Source: Piezodorus guildinii
Lineage: Eukaryota; Arthropoda; Insecta; Hemiptera; Pentatomidae
Length of the DNA: 64,000 nucleotides
NCBI GenBank assembly: GCA_023052935.1
Contig: CM041295.1
Coordinates: forward strand, 109,308,711 to 109,372,710
Direction: 5' to 3'
A program made the translations under genes and the position numbers. How positions within the stretch are numbered: position 1 is the stretch's first letter; each line of letters begins with the position of its first letter. Below, in pieces: positions 1 through 12,110 of the stretch. Under the pieces are notes generated by a model. It searched no databases. It was not told the origin of the DNA and was given only the letters and a program-made list of their open reading frames with translations.

Positions 1-895
1 GGCAGTATCCTAGGACCCATTCTCTTCACAGTCTATACAGCTGATATCCCAACCCATCCTAACACATTCCTTTCTACCTATGCCGATGACACTTGCGTGC
101 TATCAGTTAATAACGATCCTAGTATTGCCTCTCAAAACCTCTAATCCCACATCAGAGACCTTGAGGTATGGTGTCAGAATTGGAAAATTAAAATCAACTC
201 CAATAAATCCCACCAGATTACCTTTACCCTTCGTCGTAAACCTATGACATCCTGCCCTACAGTCTCCTTTAATGATATTCCGCTTGTCCCTGTTGAACAG
301 ATCCGTTATTTAGGCCTCCTGCTTGACAAACGTCTTACATGGAATCCGCATACAAGACTGAAAAGACAAGAGACTGCTCGCTGATTTCGGTTACTTTAAC
401 ATTTACTTGACAGACGCTCTAACCTTTCTCTTTACTACAAAAGACTAATTTACATGACAATCATAAAGCCTATCTGGACTTACGGAGTTGAGCTTTGGGG
501 CTCTACTAAACCATCAAACTCTTCCCGTATCCAATCCTTACAATCCAAAATCCTTAAACGCTCCTTACTTTGTCACCAACAAAATCATCCACAAAGACCT
601 TAATGTTCCATATGTTGCTGATTTGGCCTGTACCAGGTATCACTACTTCCATGAAAAACTCCACTCTCACTCTAATCCACTAGTTTCAATCCTTGCTTCC
701 ACTTCAATTCCTGACAATCCGCCGAGGCGTCTGAAAAGAAGATGGCCTCGAGACCTTCTTGTGTAGATTCACTACTAGAGTGCTGCCAATAGGGCAATTT
801 CTCTTCATGTTTTTTTTTTCATGTGTATTATCATTGTAGCCTATTTACTTGATGTATGAACATACAGTTGTAAATTTCAATAAATGAATTAAAAA
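1..895 (+). mobile_element. Jockey-type non-LTR retrotransposon, 3' part
   Basis: The plus strand translates from base 1 into the palm and thumb of a Jockey reverse transcriptase: GSILGPILF, then the catalytic YADD near base 80, then KPIWTYGVELWGSTK near 466-510. Stops near 143 and 381 and frame changes after about 540 make it non-functional. A 3' UTR follows from about 766 and ends in an A-rich tail with AATAAA-like blocks (about 860-910). The same family recurs at 14552, 22665, 38284 and 40040. The 5' end lies outside the window. Confidence 0.9.
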
Positions 896-2389
896 TAAAA
901 AAATAAAAGATTGTTTGCCTGATGCTTTCTAGAAAAGTGAGTATTATTAAACTATTGCCTTTGCCTTTTATGGTTTGATTTGTATCACCTGTATAGTCTT
1001 TACAATTTGTTTTAATTATATATTTTTTAAAAAATTCTATCTGGAAACCATTGGATAAAGGGTAGGAGTTAGCTTAGAGAGTAGAGGCTAGAGAATTTTA
1101 AGCTATTAAAGAGGTTTTTTACTTGTCAGACTTCATGATTAACTCCCATGAGTTTGATGAACATTCAGTCGAAATTATTATAAAGGGGAAATTCAGAACT
1201 ACTTTTAGATGACATCTGAATAATATCACTTACCAAAAATTAATTTGATATACATTCAATAGAAATTATTATAAAGTGTCAATTGAGGACTTCTTTTAGA
1301 TGACATCTGCATAATATTAATTACCATCCATATAGTAGTATGTATTTGACACGTGTTGAAAACATCAGTGAGAATATAGAAATTTAATTAATCAAGCTGG
1401 CGATTTTAAAGAAATTCTTTATTCAATACCTGTCTACGAATAAAGATTCATTTGATTGTTAACGCAATATTAAAATCCCACCTCATAAAGTATGAAATTT
1501 CTACCCACTGTTTTCTTTACTCTCTAATAATATTATGTAATAAATCTGTTAGATCTCAGCCACAAATCACTTTCTTTTCATAATATGAACCCATTTATGT
1601 ATCACTGTCACTATTTTCAGTTTCCGGCTAAGTAAGCTACCTACCCTACAAGCGAAGCGTTTCTAGTTTAAATTATGCCTAATGGTGGCAACTGACAATC
1701 ACTCAATAACTCTTTCTCTTTAAAGCAATAAGTGATTTTGCTCCCATGTTCAAATATTATTGGGGCTATATATACTGCCTCTAAAACAGTAAAAACATTG
1801 AATAAATTAGTTTAGATCATCTTTAAAAAATTCTCTTACTTTTGGCATTGAGAAAGTAATGAGGGATATTTTATTTCCATTATGAATTAAAAATTCACTG
1901 AAAAGTTCATTTATATTTAAAATTATTAACACGTATTTTCTATGTAATTTATTAGAAAAAAATCTGGTGCTGGCAACACACGACTTTCACTTACCTCAGC
2001 TGTTAAAATAAATTTAAGAACTATTAAATAAATTAATTTAAAAAATTTTGAAGGTAATTTTAATAAAAAGTTTATTTAGTTTCGTTGGAAACATATGATT
2101 TAGATGAAATAATATAGCAATATCAAATCGCTACGTATAGTTATCAGTAATAATTGTATGCCCTATTTATCACTTTACATTGCCTTTTAAAATTTAAATA
2201 AAATATAAGAATATTTTTTTTATAAAATCTTTAGCTTTCCAATGGTATAAGTAAACCAAAAGTTTCATTAAATAAATATTTTCGCTCTTTCCTCCTTTAG
2301 TTGGATATTATATTCACTCAAATTATAAATTTATCTTTCTTTTATCAGTGCTAAAAATATGATATAATTATTTTTATAGAATATACAAA
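896..2389. other. AT-rich stretch without a recognisable gene
   Basis: Both strands are full of stops and no reading frame resembles a protein I know. The only structure seen is an old direct duplication at about 1158-1325, listed separately. Confidence 0.6.
1158..1325 (+). repeat. Diverged direct duplication, two copies of about 75 bp
   Basis: The block at about 1158-1236 and the block at about 1253-1325 both contain aaattattataaag, then tttagatgacatctg followed by ataatat. They are offset by about 95 bases. This is an old tandem duplication of noncoding sequence. Confidence 0.6.
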
Positions 2390-2826
2390 ATCAAAGGTAC
2401 TTTATTACTATTAGGTTAGCTCTACAACCCGCAAGCGAGTCTTGGCTTCCTCCACTAGTAATCATCAAGCGTCCATATCTTGTGCTGCTGCCATCCACTG
2501 CCTTACTCTGATGGTCCTTAAACTGCAACACAATCCGACCACCACAACCTGTATCCCAATCCAACCCAACTCCCAACACCAGACCAAACTGCTACACAGT
2601 ATTTTCTTCGGTATTGAATTATTAAGCATCCGTGCCAGGTGTCTTCCCCACCTTAACCTTCCTGCCTTGATAATTGCAACAATGTTAGGCTCGTTATATG
2701 TGGCCATACATCTCCATATTCCTATGCCTTCTTCATTGTCCATCCTCACAGGTGGGCCCATAGATTTTTCTAAGGATTTTTCTTTCAAAAGTTAGGAGGT
2801 CGCTCTCTTTTGTTGTGGTTCAGGTC

Positions 2827-3669
2827 TCAGAACCATAAGTCAGAACAGGGCGGATGAGGGTTTTGTAGAGGAGGTACCCTTTGTTGTATTGACACATAAA
2901 GGAGATTTGTTTGAAAGGCTCCTGAGTTGTGTTGCGAGATAAGTTTGCTTGATAAGTGTGAGTGGAGTCCATAATAACAATGATTCACTGATATTCTTCT
3001 TCTCTGTATCTCCGCAGAAATACTGTTGTCACACGACACTTGTGCACCAAGGTATATGAACTCTGACAATTGTTCAAACATGTAGGGGCCAAATGCTACT
3101 TCACTACCAATATGTTGAGGTGGCTGATCAGACACCATATGTTTGGTCTTGCCTTGGTTGACGTTAAGGTCTCGACCTCTTGCCACATGATCGAGTGCCA
3201 GGAATGCTCGCAACACAGCCTGATATGACCTTCCAATGATGTCAATGTCATCAGCATATGCAAGCAGCTGAACTGTTACAAGAAATACAGTGCCTGCCTT
3301 CTGGATTCCGGATTCTCTGATTGCTTTTTCAAGGTGGAGATTGAAGAGGAGGCATGCCAAGGCATCTTCTTGCCTCACTCCTCTTACTGTGGAGAAACCC
3401 TGTGATTGCTTTCTTTGGACCTGTAAAAAACATTCATTGCCAGTCATGGTCATCCTGACCAGACGAACAAGATTAGGAGGAACGTTCAGTTCGATGAGGG
3501 CGTTGTACATTTCTTCTCGATCAATGCTATCATACGCGGATCTGAAGTCAAGAAACAGGTGATGTGTCTTAAATCCATATTCTCCATTTCCACAAAGACT
3601 AAAAATCTGGTCTATTGTTGACTCCGCACATGAATCCAAACTGTTATTGTCCGATTTCCCATTCCGCAT
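2827..3669 (-). pseudogene. Reverse transcriptase core of RTE family D
   Basis: This open segment of 280 codons covers the fingers and palm. It holds TIDQIF, the motif-A block LFLDFRSAYDSIDREE, GVRQEDALACLLFN (GVRQGDALACLLFN in active relatives, so the G after Q is replaced) and LLAYADDIDIIGR with the catalytic YADD near residue 145. Its N-terminal 20 residues look like a frameshifted version of the usual GFR block. The same stop and frameshift occur in the copy at 14195, so both descend from one already dead element. No activity is expected. Confidence 0.85.
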
Positions 3670-3834
3670 ATGGTAGGAGACGTTGTTAGAGTATATTTGA
3701 TAGCTCCTTGTATGCGCTTGAGAGAAGGGATAATCCTCTATAGTGACTACACTTAAGTATATTCCCCTTCTTATGTATAGGACATGTTAAGGTCTTCTTC
3801 CTTTTTTGAGGCATGTCCTCTTCAACTCACACAG

Positions 3835-4083
3835 TCAAGATGATATTGTGAAGGGATTTGACAATTTCGGTTGATCACTGCTTGAATGATTTGGCTGGTA
3901 GGCCCTCGATACCAGAGGCTTTATTGTTCTTGAGCCGCTCCATTGCCTGGGTGACTTCCTCATCGTCAGGAGGCTGTAGATCTCCTTCGATTCATACATA
4001 ACAAGTGCTTCTCTTCTCACTTCTCCATCTATTTCATCCTCACCATTTAGCAGGCCTTGAAAGTACCTCTTCCATTCCGCCAT
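3835..4083 (-). pseudogene. RTE family D, segment before the reverse transcriptase
   Basis: It begins with WKRYFQGLLNGEDE, the typical block just upstream of RTE reverse transcriptase, and continues through LKNNKAS-like sequence in another frame toward the RT at 3669. Frameshifts separate the pieces. Confidence 0.7.
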
Positions 4084-5718
4084 GCATCAGTTAGGAGGTC
4101 CACTTTGTTGTTTTGACACATAAAGGGGATTTGTTTGAAAGGCTTCCGAGTTGTGTTGGCTGCCTGGTAGAATTTAAGGACATTTTTTTCTATTCTTAAC
4201 TTTACCATATCTACAAGTTCAGCATGTTCACAATGGCCTCCGATTCAAACAGTCACAACAGAAATAACACGGCAAATGAGATAGGATAAACAATAGGATT
4301 TTGGAATGTTCTCTCTATATAAGTATTAAATAAATAAATAAATTCTTTATTATCCTGGGACATGTCCCTTTAGAATAAAATGTACAATATGTGCTTTGGA
4401 GTCTTAGATTAAATTAAATACTTGTAAACAAATTAATAATTACTGATATAAAATAGGCATATTTGAATGAAAAAAACAAAACAACCACAACAAAAAAAAA
4501 ATAAAAAACTTATTCACAATTCTATTGAGCCTTGATATTCATTAAGTGATTAAATATGCGGGATTTGAAGGTAAAAAGAGAATTGGAGTGACGGATGGAA
4601 GAAGGGATAGAATTCCATAGGATTGAGGATCGAATGAGAACGGATCTGTTGAAATGTGCAGTTAGGTGGGCTGTACTATATAAATTTGAAGGCCTGGAGC
4701 ATGTACAACGGGGATGGGCAGAGAATTTGAATTGTATTAAGTCAAAAATTTATGAGGGACGATGGGATTGGATAACTTGGTAAAGGAATGGTGCAAGGAA
4801 ATACTTGCGACGATTGGAAGGGTAAAGCCACTTCAACTCGCCATAAAATTGGGATACGGAGGTGTACCTAGGGACTCCCAAGATGAATCGGACAAAGCAA
4901 TTAATTAAGCGTTTTTTTTTTATCTCGTGATCCCTAGAAACACCATCGTATACCGTACAGCAATAGTTGAAGTGGGGAAATACTAGAGAGGTAACAAGGA
5001 GTTTTCGGGTTTCTTAAGGGAATAGGTGACGGAGGGAATACAGTCCCTTTAAGGTTGAAAGGGTACAAAGAGATTTCGGAAATATGATTTTTGAAGGATA
5101 GAGTTTAGCCGAAGGTTACTCCCAGATTTCTGACAGTCGGGTGGAACTTTATAGGATTACTATTTAGGTACAGGGTGGGGATATGTGGAACAGTTTTCAG
5201 GAGGTGATGGAATCCTATTACAATTGCTTTTGTTTTTTCAGCATTTAGTTTTAACTTAGTGACTACAGCCCAGTGTTGATTTTAGTCCTTATGTAGTCTT
5301 TTTGTAGCTGGTAATAGGTCGGAATGTAGGAAGGAATGGTATATTTGGAAATCATCAGCATAGAGGTGGTATTTAGAGTGATTAATATGGAGTGGGAGGT
5401 CATTAGATAGATAGCGAATAGGATAGGAGATAGAGACAATCCCTGAGGGACACCACAGGATAGCGGCTAGGTACTGGAAGGAGGTTGATCTGGCACTACT
5501 ACATACTGATCATGATCGGAGAGGAAGGATTGAAACCAGTGCAAAGCACTGTTGGATAGTGGAAGATTTAGGAGTTTGGTTAGAAGGATACTATGGTCAA
5601 CCGTATCAAACGCCTTTGACAAATATAGGAGGATAAGTTCAGTTAATTTTTGGTGATCAATGGTATTTTGGAGGTCTTGCGTTACTTTAAGGAGAGCGGA
5701 TTGGGTGGAATAATCAGG

Positions 5719-6144
5719 TCAGAAACCGGACTGGAGAGGACTAAGCAGATAGTTTTCTTCTAGGAAATTTGATAGCTGGGTTTGAACAAGGTGTTCGAGC
5801 AGTTTTGCTGTATTTGAGAGGATAGAAATAGGACGGAAATCTTGCGGTGAGATAGGATTCAGAACTTTATTTAGTGGTTGGACGAGGGCGGTTTTCCAGG
5901 AAGAAGGAAAAGTGGAATTTTGCAGAGAGAAATTATAAATATGATAAAGTACCGGTATGAGGGATGGGAGGCTGGATTTTATTAGTTTTGCAGGAATATT
6001 GTCTGGTCCATAGTCGTTAGTAAGGGATTTCAAGATTGCAGTAAGTAGTTTGTCATAAGTCATGTGAGGAAAGAATAAACTGTATGGATTGAAGCTTTGG
6101 TAAGTAACATCAGGAGTTGTTGAAGGATTAGGAGCTGAGGACAT
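5719..6144 (-). pseudogene. Reverse transcriptase N-terminal part, copy A
   Basis: The segment contains YGPDNIPAKLIK and SWKTALVQPLNKV, then DFRPISILSNTAKLLEHLV and a terminal LSPLQSGF. These are the fingers motifs of non-LTR reverse transcriptases (PAKLIK, RPISIL, QSGF). The frame breaks at 5719, just before the palm; the palm follows on the minus strand in other frames down to about 5200. Confidence 0.85.
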
Positions 6145-6216
6145 AAAATGGCTATTGAGATCGTCAGGCGAGACTTGGATAGAACTAAGGTTATTGGGTT
6201 CAGGAAAGGACTATTT

Positions 6217-6795
6217 TCAAAGGATTATCCATTTAGATTTAGTATCAGGAGCATCGGAAAGGTCAGAATGGATATGAAGGGATTTAGCATGTCGCGCAGC
6301 ACATTGGGTTTCATGACAGAGATCCTTGAAAGACACATAGTCTTCTTGCAAACAAGTGCATCGAAATTTACGTCTTACCACTTCCCTTCTCTTCATCATA
6401 TCCTTTATTTCGGGGGTGAGCCAAGGCGTAACAGGATGGCGTAAGGTTCTGGTTTTCTGAGGAGCATGGATATCTAGTATGGATGGTAGGTTTGAGGTGA
6501 GAGTGGAGACCATAGGATCAGTGGAGTTGTCAGAGTATATCGTGCCCCAGTGGATAGAGTCCAGATCAAGTTGAAGGGATTCATAGGAAAGAAGGTCCAA
6601 ATTACGATATGATATGACTCTTGGAGTGAAGGATTTCACAGGTAGATCATAAGTAATATGGATAAGATCGTGTGATGATAAGAAAGGAACGGGATGCTGC
6701 GATGAGGAAATAATATGGTGATAAGGAACGAGGTATAGATTCAGGGAGTATATTAAATCAGTAAGGAAGGATTTGTCGCTGGACTCAGATAACAT
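6217..6795 (-). pseudogene. Endonuclease-RT linker, copy A
   Basis: This 192-codon open segment lies between the endonuclease and the RT. It contains SSHDLIHITYDLP, the SSHDLI block that ends the APE domain of this family (SDH-like catalytic histidine), and TPWLTPEIKDMMKRR, the usual linker motif. Copy B has the same SSHDL block near 9531. Confidence 0.8.
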
Positions 6796-6810
6796 GTTAG
6801 TATTAAAATC

Positions 6811-7045
6811 TTCTTCCAGTGGCGCGACAGGCCGTGTAAGCCCTGGGCCTCACAGTATAAACTCCTGCGAGTTTACACTCTCGTTTCACGATACAATTTT
6901 TAGTGTAGGGTCATCACTCCCTACGACTAATTTTGTGAGTGGCCACACTTTGGCTGACGGGTCTCACATACCCAGGGGAGAAGTTATGAGTGAATCCCCA
7001 TTTTTGTACATCCTTATAAAAGCCCCGCCGGGACTGGGATTCGAA
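6811..7045 (-). mobile_element. tRNA-derived SINE inserted in copy A
   Basis: A 235-bp insert is flanked by the 12-bp direct repeat agtattaaaatc (6799-6810 and 7046-7057), a clear target-site duplication. On the minus strand it starts with TCGAATCCCAGTCCCGGC, which resembles the B box and T arm of a tRNA, so the SINE is probably truncated at its tRNA head. It ends in CGCCACTGGAAGAA, similar to the CAGAAGAAGAAG end of the RTE-C fragments in this window. This suggests mobilisation by RTE machinery (inference). Confidence 0.8.
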
Positions 7046-7165
7046 AGTATTAAAATCACCAGGGATAATTATATTATTATATGCTGAGACCAGTTGGACA
7101 AGGGAGGGTTGGAAGAGGTCATCAAATGGAACATGAGGAGGTCGGTTGACAACGGTGTATAACAA
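6914..7165 (-). pseudogene. APE endonuclease fragment, copy A, joined to SINE sequence
   Basis: The first part, from 7165, reads VNRPPHVPFDDLF, then IIIPGDFNTFES. It contains the catalytic GDFN block of APE endonucleases and matches the YRPPLVPFDAPF block in copy B. After the target duplication at 7057 the frame runs into SINE sequence, so the last half is not retrotransposon protein. Confidence 0.8.
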
Positions 7166-7430
7166 GGGTGAGGAGGTGGCTGAAATTTCAACAAATATTT
7201 ATTCTATGTGAGAAAGGGAATTAGTAGGAGACTTCAATAGGATTTTGGCTTTCAGGCTATCATGAATATACAGCCCGACTCCACTCCCATGCGATCAGAT
7301 CTGTCATGTCTTAAGAAAGAGTAATTTAGAAGGGAAACCTGAGAGGAAGGGATAAATGGTTTTAACCATGTTTCGGAGATGGCTACTATATGTTAAAACG
7401 GTGTACTGAGGGACAGGATATAACGATGTT

Positions 7431-7946
7431 TCGTCCAGCACTCTATTTTATTTCGAAATAAAATACATATGAAAATAACATAAATATGTTTAAATAAATA
7501 CCTAAATAAAAAAAATTCAATGATAGTGGAAAGAAAAAATAAATTCAATAAAAAAACAAAAACAAGGATGAATGTGGTACTTCTATGATAATGGCAACTG
7601 ATAAAATATAATAATATGTACAAATGAGATTCGGTCAAAATAAAAATATATATCTGTAATATAAAGTGAGTAAATAAAACATCTTCGATGCAATAAAATA
7701 AAGTTTTTTCCATTTTAAAAATGAAAAAAAAAAAAAAATGAAATTTCTCAAAAAATAAAATTTATAAATGAAAAGACATTCTTCTTTATAATAAAAGTAT
7801 GATACGTACATAGGAATTTACTAACATAATTTAAAAATAAAAAGATAGTAAAACTATAAAAGAAAAAAGAAAAATATTTACAATATATTAAAATTTTTAA
7901 AAAATCTTCATTATAGACAAATAGTAAGTCTATTACATTAAAAAAA

Positions 7947-7992
<46 letters not shown>

Positions 7993-8300
7993 ATGATATG
8001 CAATGTAAGGAAAATGTAAGTTTTGGCTAAAAGTTTCTGAATAACATAAAATACATACAGATAAAGCATCAAGATAATGATTAATAAAGATAGGAAAAAG
8101 TAAATTGAATATAACAATAAGAAAAATGTTGATATAAAATGAAAATATTCCAAAATAACTAACTAAAATTTGTAATTTTTAGAGAGCTAAAAGAAATAAA
8201 CAAAAATAATAGGTATTGTAAAATAAAATAAAATATATGTATAACTATAAATTGGTGACCTGAAATAAGATATCAAATAAAAACATTTAAGTCTTACGGT
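7431..8300. other. Very AT-rich spacer with an (AT)n array
   Basis: There is no credible gene here. The stretch contains an A run near 7722-7737 and a pure (AT)n array at about 7951-7990. Short open frames over it are low-complexity translation only. Confidence 0.7.
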
Positions 8301-8902
8301 TTGCTTACAATTACAGCTGGGCACCATTCGGATTTCCGGTTTTACTCTGTGTTATTGAGACGGCTTTCTAATACAACTATTCACTATGCGGGATATCGGC
8401 TGGGAAGGTAACAATTGCCACCATATATACCTAAGTGAGGAGATGTCTCCAGGAAATAGACATTTTTACTGGCTCACCTGACAGAAAAGGTCTCCTGGCA
8501 AATTAAAATACGTTTGGTTTGCTGCCGAAGAGTATGGTATGCATCGACAAGGTACAGGATCTTGAGGTATTCTGCTGACACCTGGCAACCGTCAACCCTT
8601 TGGTTTCAACCAGCTTCTCACCATGGACTCAGTCAATATTCTACTTTTAAATTTATCTTTTTTTACTTTTTATTTTTAAATTTATTTATATTTTTTTACT
8701 TTTTATTTTTTTAATTTATTTATCTTTGTTTACTTTTTCTTTCTATCAATAATCGTAAATTACTCTCGTTTTCTGATATTTTTCACAGAACACTTTTGAT
8801 GATTATATTCAGTTTTTATTTTTCGCATGATTTGATAATTATTCAAATTTTAAATTGTAACGTCTTCTTCTTGGCATCTTTACCTTTTCCCACCTCATTC
8901 CC
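8301..8902. other. Unassigned moderate-GC segment and pyrimidine tract upstream of copy B
   Basis: 8320-8630 is richer in GC than its surroundings and may be the 5' UTR or a lost ORF1 region of the element that follows, but no motif proves this. 8640-8740 is a run of T-rich tetranucleotides. Confidence 0.4.
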
Positions 8903-9460
8903 ATGTCTAATATTCTAAACATTTGCCATGTTAACTCCTAATCCTTACCAGCCCATTACAATGAATTCCTACAATATTTTAGCCAGAACTTTCATGATGT
9001 CATAGGTATTTCAGAAACATGGTTAAAACCTTATATCCCCTCTTCTTCTGTTTCCTTACCTGATTATTCCTTTATACACTACGACCGACTAGGCCGCACA
9101 GGTGGCGGTGTCGGTCTATACGTTCATAATAACCTTAAATTCCGTATTCTAGAAGTCTCAACCCCATCTGGCCAACCTCATATTGAGTTACTTTTTATTG
9201 AAATTACTTGTGACACTCATCCTCTCCTATTTACTGTAGTGTACCGCCCTCCTCTTGTTCCTTTTGATGCTCCTTTTGAAAATACCCTTTACAACTTCAT
9301 TCGCTCTACAATAACATTAGAATTTCAGGCGATCTTAATACCAATCTCCTTTCCAACTCCAATGATAAACAGTACCTCGAAAATCTTTTCTTTTCCCTTA
9401 ATCTTTTCATTGTTCCTTTCTCATCCACCCATCACACCCGCTGTTCCGATACCTGGTTAG
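8903..9460 (+). pseudogene. APE endonuclease of copy B
   Basis: From the ATG at 8903 the frame gives ILNICHVNS, a stop, then DVIGISETWLKP with the catalytic glutamate of APE nucleases. It continues as YDRLGRTGGGVGLYVHN and VVYRPPLVPFDAPF. The catalytic GD(F/L)N block near 9330 survives only in a shifted frame. This is a DNA nickase domain for target-primed reverse transcription, now inactive. Confidence 0.85.
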
Positions 9461-9797
9461 ACCTTCATGTAATCGACTCAGCCCAGAACCTTCTCTCTTC
9501 ATCACAATTGCCTGTTCCATTCCTCTCCTCCCACGACTTAAATCAAATTTCTTACAATATCTGAATTTACACAATCCTTCCTAAAACCATAACGTTCCAT
9601 AACATTAATGTCCTCACCTGCAAAAACTTACTACGTGGCCTAGAAATCTCAATTGGGACAACATATATTCATGTTCCTCCATAGACTCAATGGTCGATAT
9701 ACTCACTTCCAACCTCATCAATATCCTCGATAAACATGCTCTCTATCTCTATCCTGTCTAATCTCTCCAAACTCTAGAACGAATTGTACAATCCCAA

Positions 9798-10538
9798 GTG
9801 TTCCATTTTCTTGAAGAGACCAATAAAATTGACCCTTTCCAATCTGGCTTCCAACCTGGCTTCTCCACGCAATCAGTTCTTACCAAAATTACTAGTGATA
9901 TCCATACCGCAATGGATGAAAAAAAATTAACAGTCCTAATACTCCTTGACTTCTCCAAGGCCTTTGACTCCCTGAACCATTTGATCCTTTTTTCCTAATT
10001 AAAATGTTTATCCTTTCTAATAGTTCTATCCAATGGTTCCAATCTTTTCTTTCCGAGCGTTCTCAAGCAGTTGCTATGCCTAATGAACCCTTATCTTCCT
10101 TCCTAACTCTATCCTCGGGTGTAGCTCAAGGTTCGAGTATTTCTCCCCTTCTGTTCAATACCTATATCAATGACCTCCCTAATTCAATCCATCCTATACA
10201 TCCATATCCCTATCCATATCCATATCCCTAATTCCTACCACCTATACACTGATGACCTCCAAATCTATCTATCCTTCCCTCCTTCCGAATTATCATTAGC
10301 TTTTGCAAATATTCAGGCAGACCTAGATAGGATCAGTGCCTGGGCAAACCTTAATAGTCCAAAGCTTAATCCTATGAAAACCCAGGCCATTTTAATCGGT
10401 TCCGATTTCCTCCTTAGTTCTATCATCATCCTTCCTTCTCTTCTGCTTGATCATCACCCTATTACCTTCAGCTCATCCGTCAAAAACCTTGGCATAATCC
10501 TTGACCAAAACCTATCCTGGAAACCCCATATTGCCTAA
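9798..10538 (+). pseudogene. Reverse transcriptase palm of copy B
   Basis: Motifs in order are DPFQSGFQPGFSTQSVL, LLDFSKAFDSLNH (motif A), SSGVAQGSSISPLLFN, HLYTDDLQIYLSF (motif C, YTDD in place of YADD) and LDRISAWANLN. The frame changes at about 10000 and at about 10190, where CATATCC-type short repeats probably slipped. These are standard non-LTR RT motifs. Confidence 0.88.
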
Positions 10539-10658
10539 ATTTCCAAAAGATCGATCAGCAGACTAAAACTATTTCTGCGGTCCTGTCACCTTCTCCCACA
10601 ATCCTTCCGGAAGCTCCTAGTATCCTCTCTTATTTTTCCCCATTTCCACTATAATTGT

Positions 10659-11129
10659 GTGGTATATGGTGGCCTCTCAAGGTTGCTTGAGGGCAGATTG
10701 AAACGAGTCATGAACTGTTTCTTAAGATTTGTCTTTGGTACCTCTAGACGGTCACATGTGTCCCACCTCCATGATGAGCCAAATTGGCTATTTCCCTCGA
10801 GTCGAAGGCAGTATTTCCTTTGTTCCTTTCTCTATCAAGTCATCCCCTCTTACATCTATAGTCTCCTAAATTTAAATACACGATCCATACTCAGGAAACC
10901 AGATCCCGTCTTTCCGACCTCTATATCTCCTCCTCTCTCTATGCCTTCCCATAGAACCAAAAAATATGAATTTTCCTTTTTAGCCTGGTCTACTTTTTCT
11001 GGAATACTCTCCCATCACACATCCGTCATGCTCCTTCCCAATCTTCATTCAAATCTCTCCTTTTTAAACACCTTCTTGCTTCCCAATCAGATGCCAACTA
11101 ATTTCAGTACAGCAATTAAAATGACGTGA
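10659..11129 (+). pseudogene. C-terminal domain of copy B
   Basis: The segment reads VYGGLSRLLEGRLKRVMN, then FVFGTSRRSHVS and further to RTKKYEFSFLAWSTF. It corresponds closely to the minus-strand copy at 37124-37564 and is the post-thumb domain of this family. Confidence 0.8.
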
Positions 11130-11479
11130 GAAAGGTCTACACTGTATAACATAATGATAAAAGTTTATTTTTATTTATATTTTTAATTATTCTAGTGTTT
11201 TTTGTTTTGTTTTTTGGTTTGTTAGTTCTTTATTACATCTAGATATTATTGTATTTTTAAAATTTTTATTTTTCATTTCTCTCTCTTTTCATCAATTAAA
11301 ATAATTGTAAATATTTATTGTAATAATTAATATTATTAGTTTTTTTGGCCAGTTGTAATCATTATTTGTTTTGTACATGTGTATTATTCTCAAGGGACCT
11401 AGTCCTAGAATAAAGTTTTTTTTTCATTTATTCATTCATTTTTTCTTTCAAGCTATTATTTTCAAGTGTTAATTCTTAA

Positions 11480-12110
11480 TTAAGTGTTCAAGCTCCCACA
11501 GAAGACACGGATGAAGAAGAGAAGGATGCCTTCTACAAACAATTGGAGGAAGCTTTAGACAAATGTCCAGGGTATGATATGAAGATCATTGCTGGAGACC
11601 TTAATGCAAAAATAGGAAAGGAAGAAATATATTTCCCAACAATTAGTAAACATAGTCTTCACAACCAACACAACGGTAATGTGCGGCACCTGGTGAATTT
11701 TCCAGCAGCTATGAACTTTGCTATTGCAAGCATCATGTTCCCTCACAAGGGCATACATTAAGGAACTTGGAAATCGCCAGATGATAGGACTGTTAACCAA
11801 ATCGATCAAATTCTTGTTACTGGAAGACATATCAGCTCCATGGCTAATGTGCCTATTTTTAGAAGTGCTAATCACTTTCTCTGCATAATGACTGTCAAAG
11901 CAAAAAATGTGGCATATCAGGTGATGATCAGCAGAAGAATCACGGCACACTGCAGAGGAATATAGGACTAGAAGAGGACTGAAGAAGCAACTCAATTGTA
12001 AAAAGAAGAGAACATGCTGAACTGGTAGATATGGAAAAGTTAAGAATAGAAAAAAATGTCCTTAAATTCTACCATACAGCCAACACAACTCGGAAGCCTT
12101 TCAAACAAAT
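11480..12110 (+). pseudogene. RTE family D APE endonuclease C-terminal half and linker
   Basis: Plus-strand reading gives VQAPTEDTDEEEKDAFYKQL, IIAGDLNAKIGKEE (GDLN catalytic block), IMFPHKGIH, a stop, then TVNQIDQILVTGRH and, after frameshifts, the linker to about 12110. It resembles the endonuclease of CFDP2/RTE elements. The final catalytic SDH block is lost. Confidence 0.85.

Larger units (their letters stand above)
2390..4310 (-). mobile_element. RTE/CFDP2-type non-LTR retrotransposon, family D, degenerate
   Basis: Read on the minus strand from about 4225 down to 2390, this gives the linker after the endonuclease, the reverse transcriptase (4083-2827) and the C-terminal tail (2788-2400, with KAGRLRWGRHLARM and IPKKIL). 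Stops and frameshifts are spread throughout. The piece at about 4215-4310 is the start of the endonuclease frame but lies in the opposite orientation. The identical rearrangement is found near 12890. The 3' end lies in AT-rich sequence near 2385. Confidence 0.85.
4318..7430 (-). mobile_element. CR1/Jockey-superfamily non-LTR retrotransposon, copy A
   Basis: Minus-strand reading gives endonuclease remains (about 7165-6914), a linker (6795-6217), reverse transcriptase (6144-5719 and on through about 5200) and thumb, then a 3' UTR whose end (about 4390-4318) carries AATAAA-like sequence and ATTT repeats. The family matches copy B on the plus strand at 8903-11450 in protein sequence and 3' end. 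Many stops and frameshifts are present. A SINE interrupts it at 6811-7045. The exact clade cannot be fixed by eye; CR1 or Daphne-like are both possible. Confidence 0.85.
8903..11450 (+). mobile_element. CR1/Jockey-superfamily non-LTR retrotransposon, copy B
   Basis: The plus strand gives, in order, an APE endonuclease (8903-9540), a linker, RT fingers and palm (9798-10230), YTDD-containing palm and thumb (10170-10538) and a C-terminal domain (10659-11129). A 3' UTR follows with AATAAA near 11409 and a (CATT)n tail near 11428-11440. Frameshifts and stops divide it into at least five pieces. It is the same family as copy A and the piece at 36808. Confidence 0.88.

Noticed and set aside
2442..2795. 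Plus-strand open frame of 117 codons
   Set aside because: It is antisense to the RTE family D C-terminal domain (KAGRLRWGRHLARM on the minus strand), so it is a shadow frame.
7938..8153. Membrane-protein-like minus frame
   Set aside because: Its hydrophobicity comes from translation of AT-rich and (AT)n sequence.
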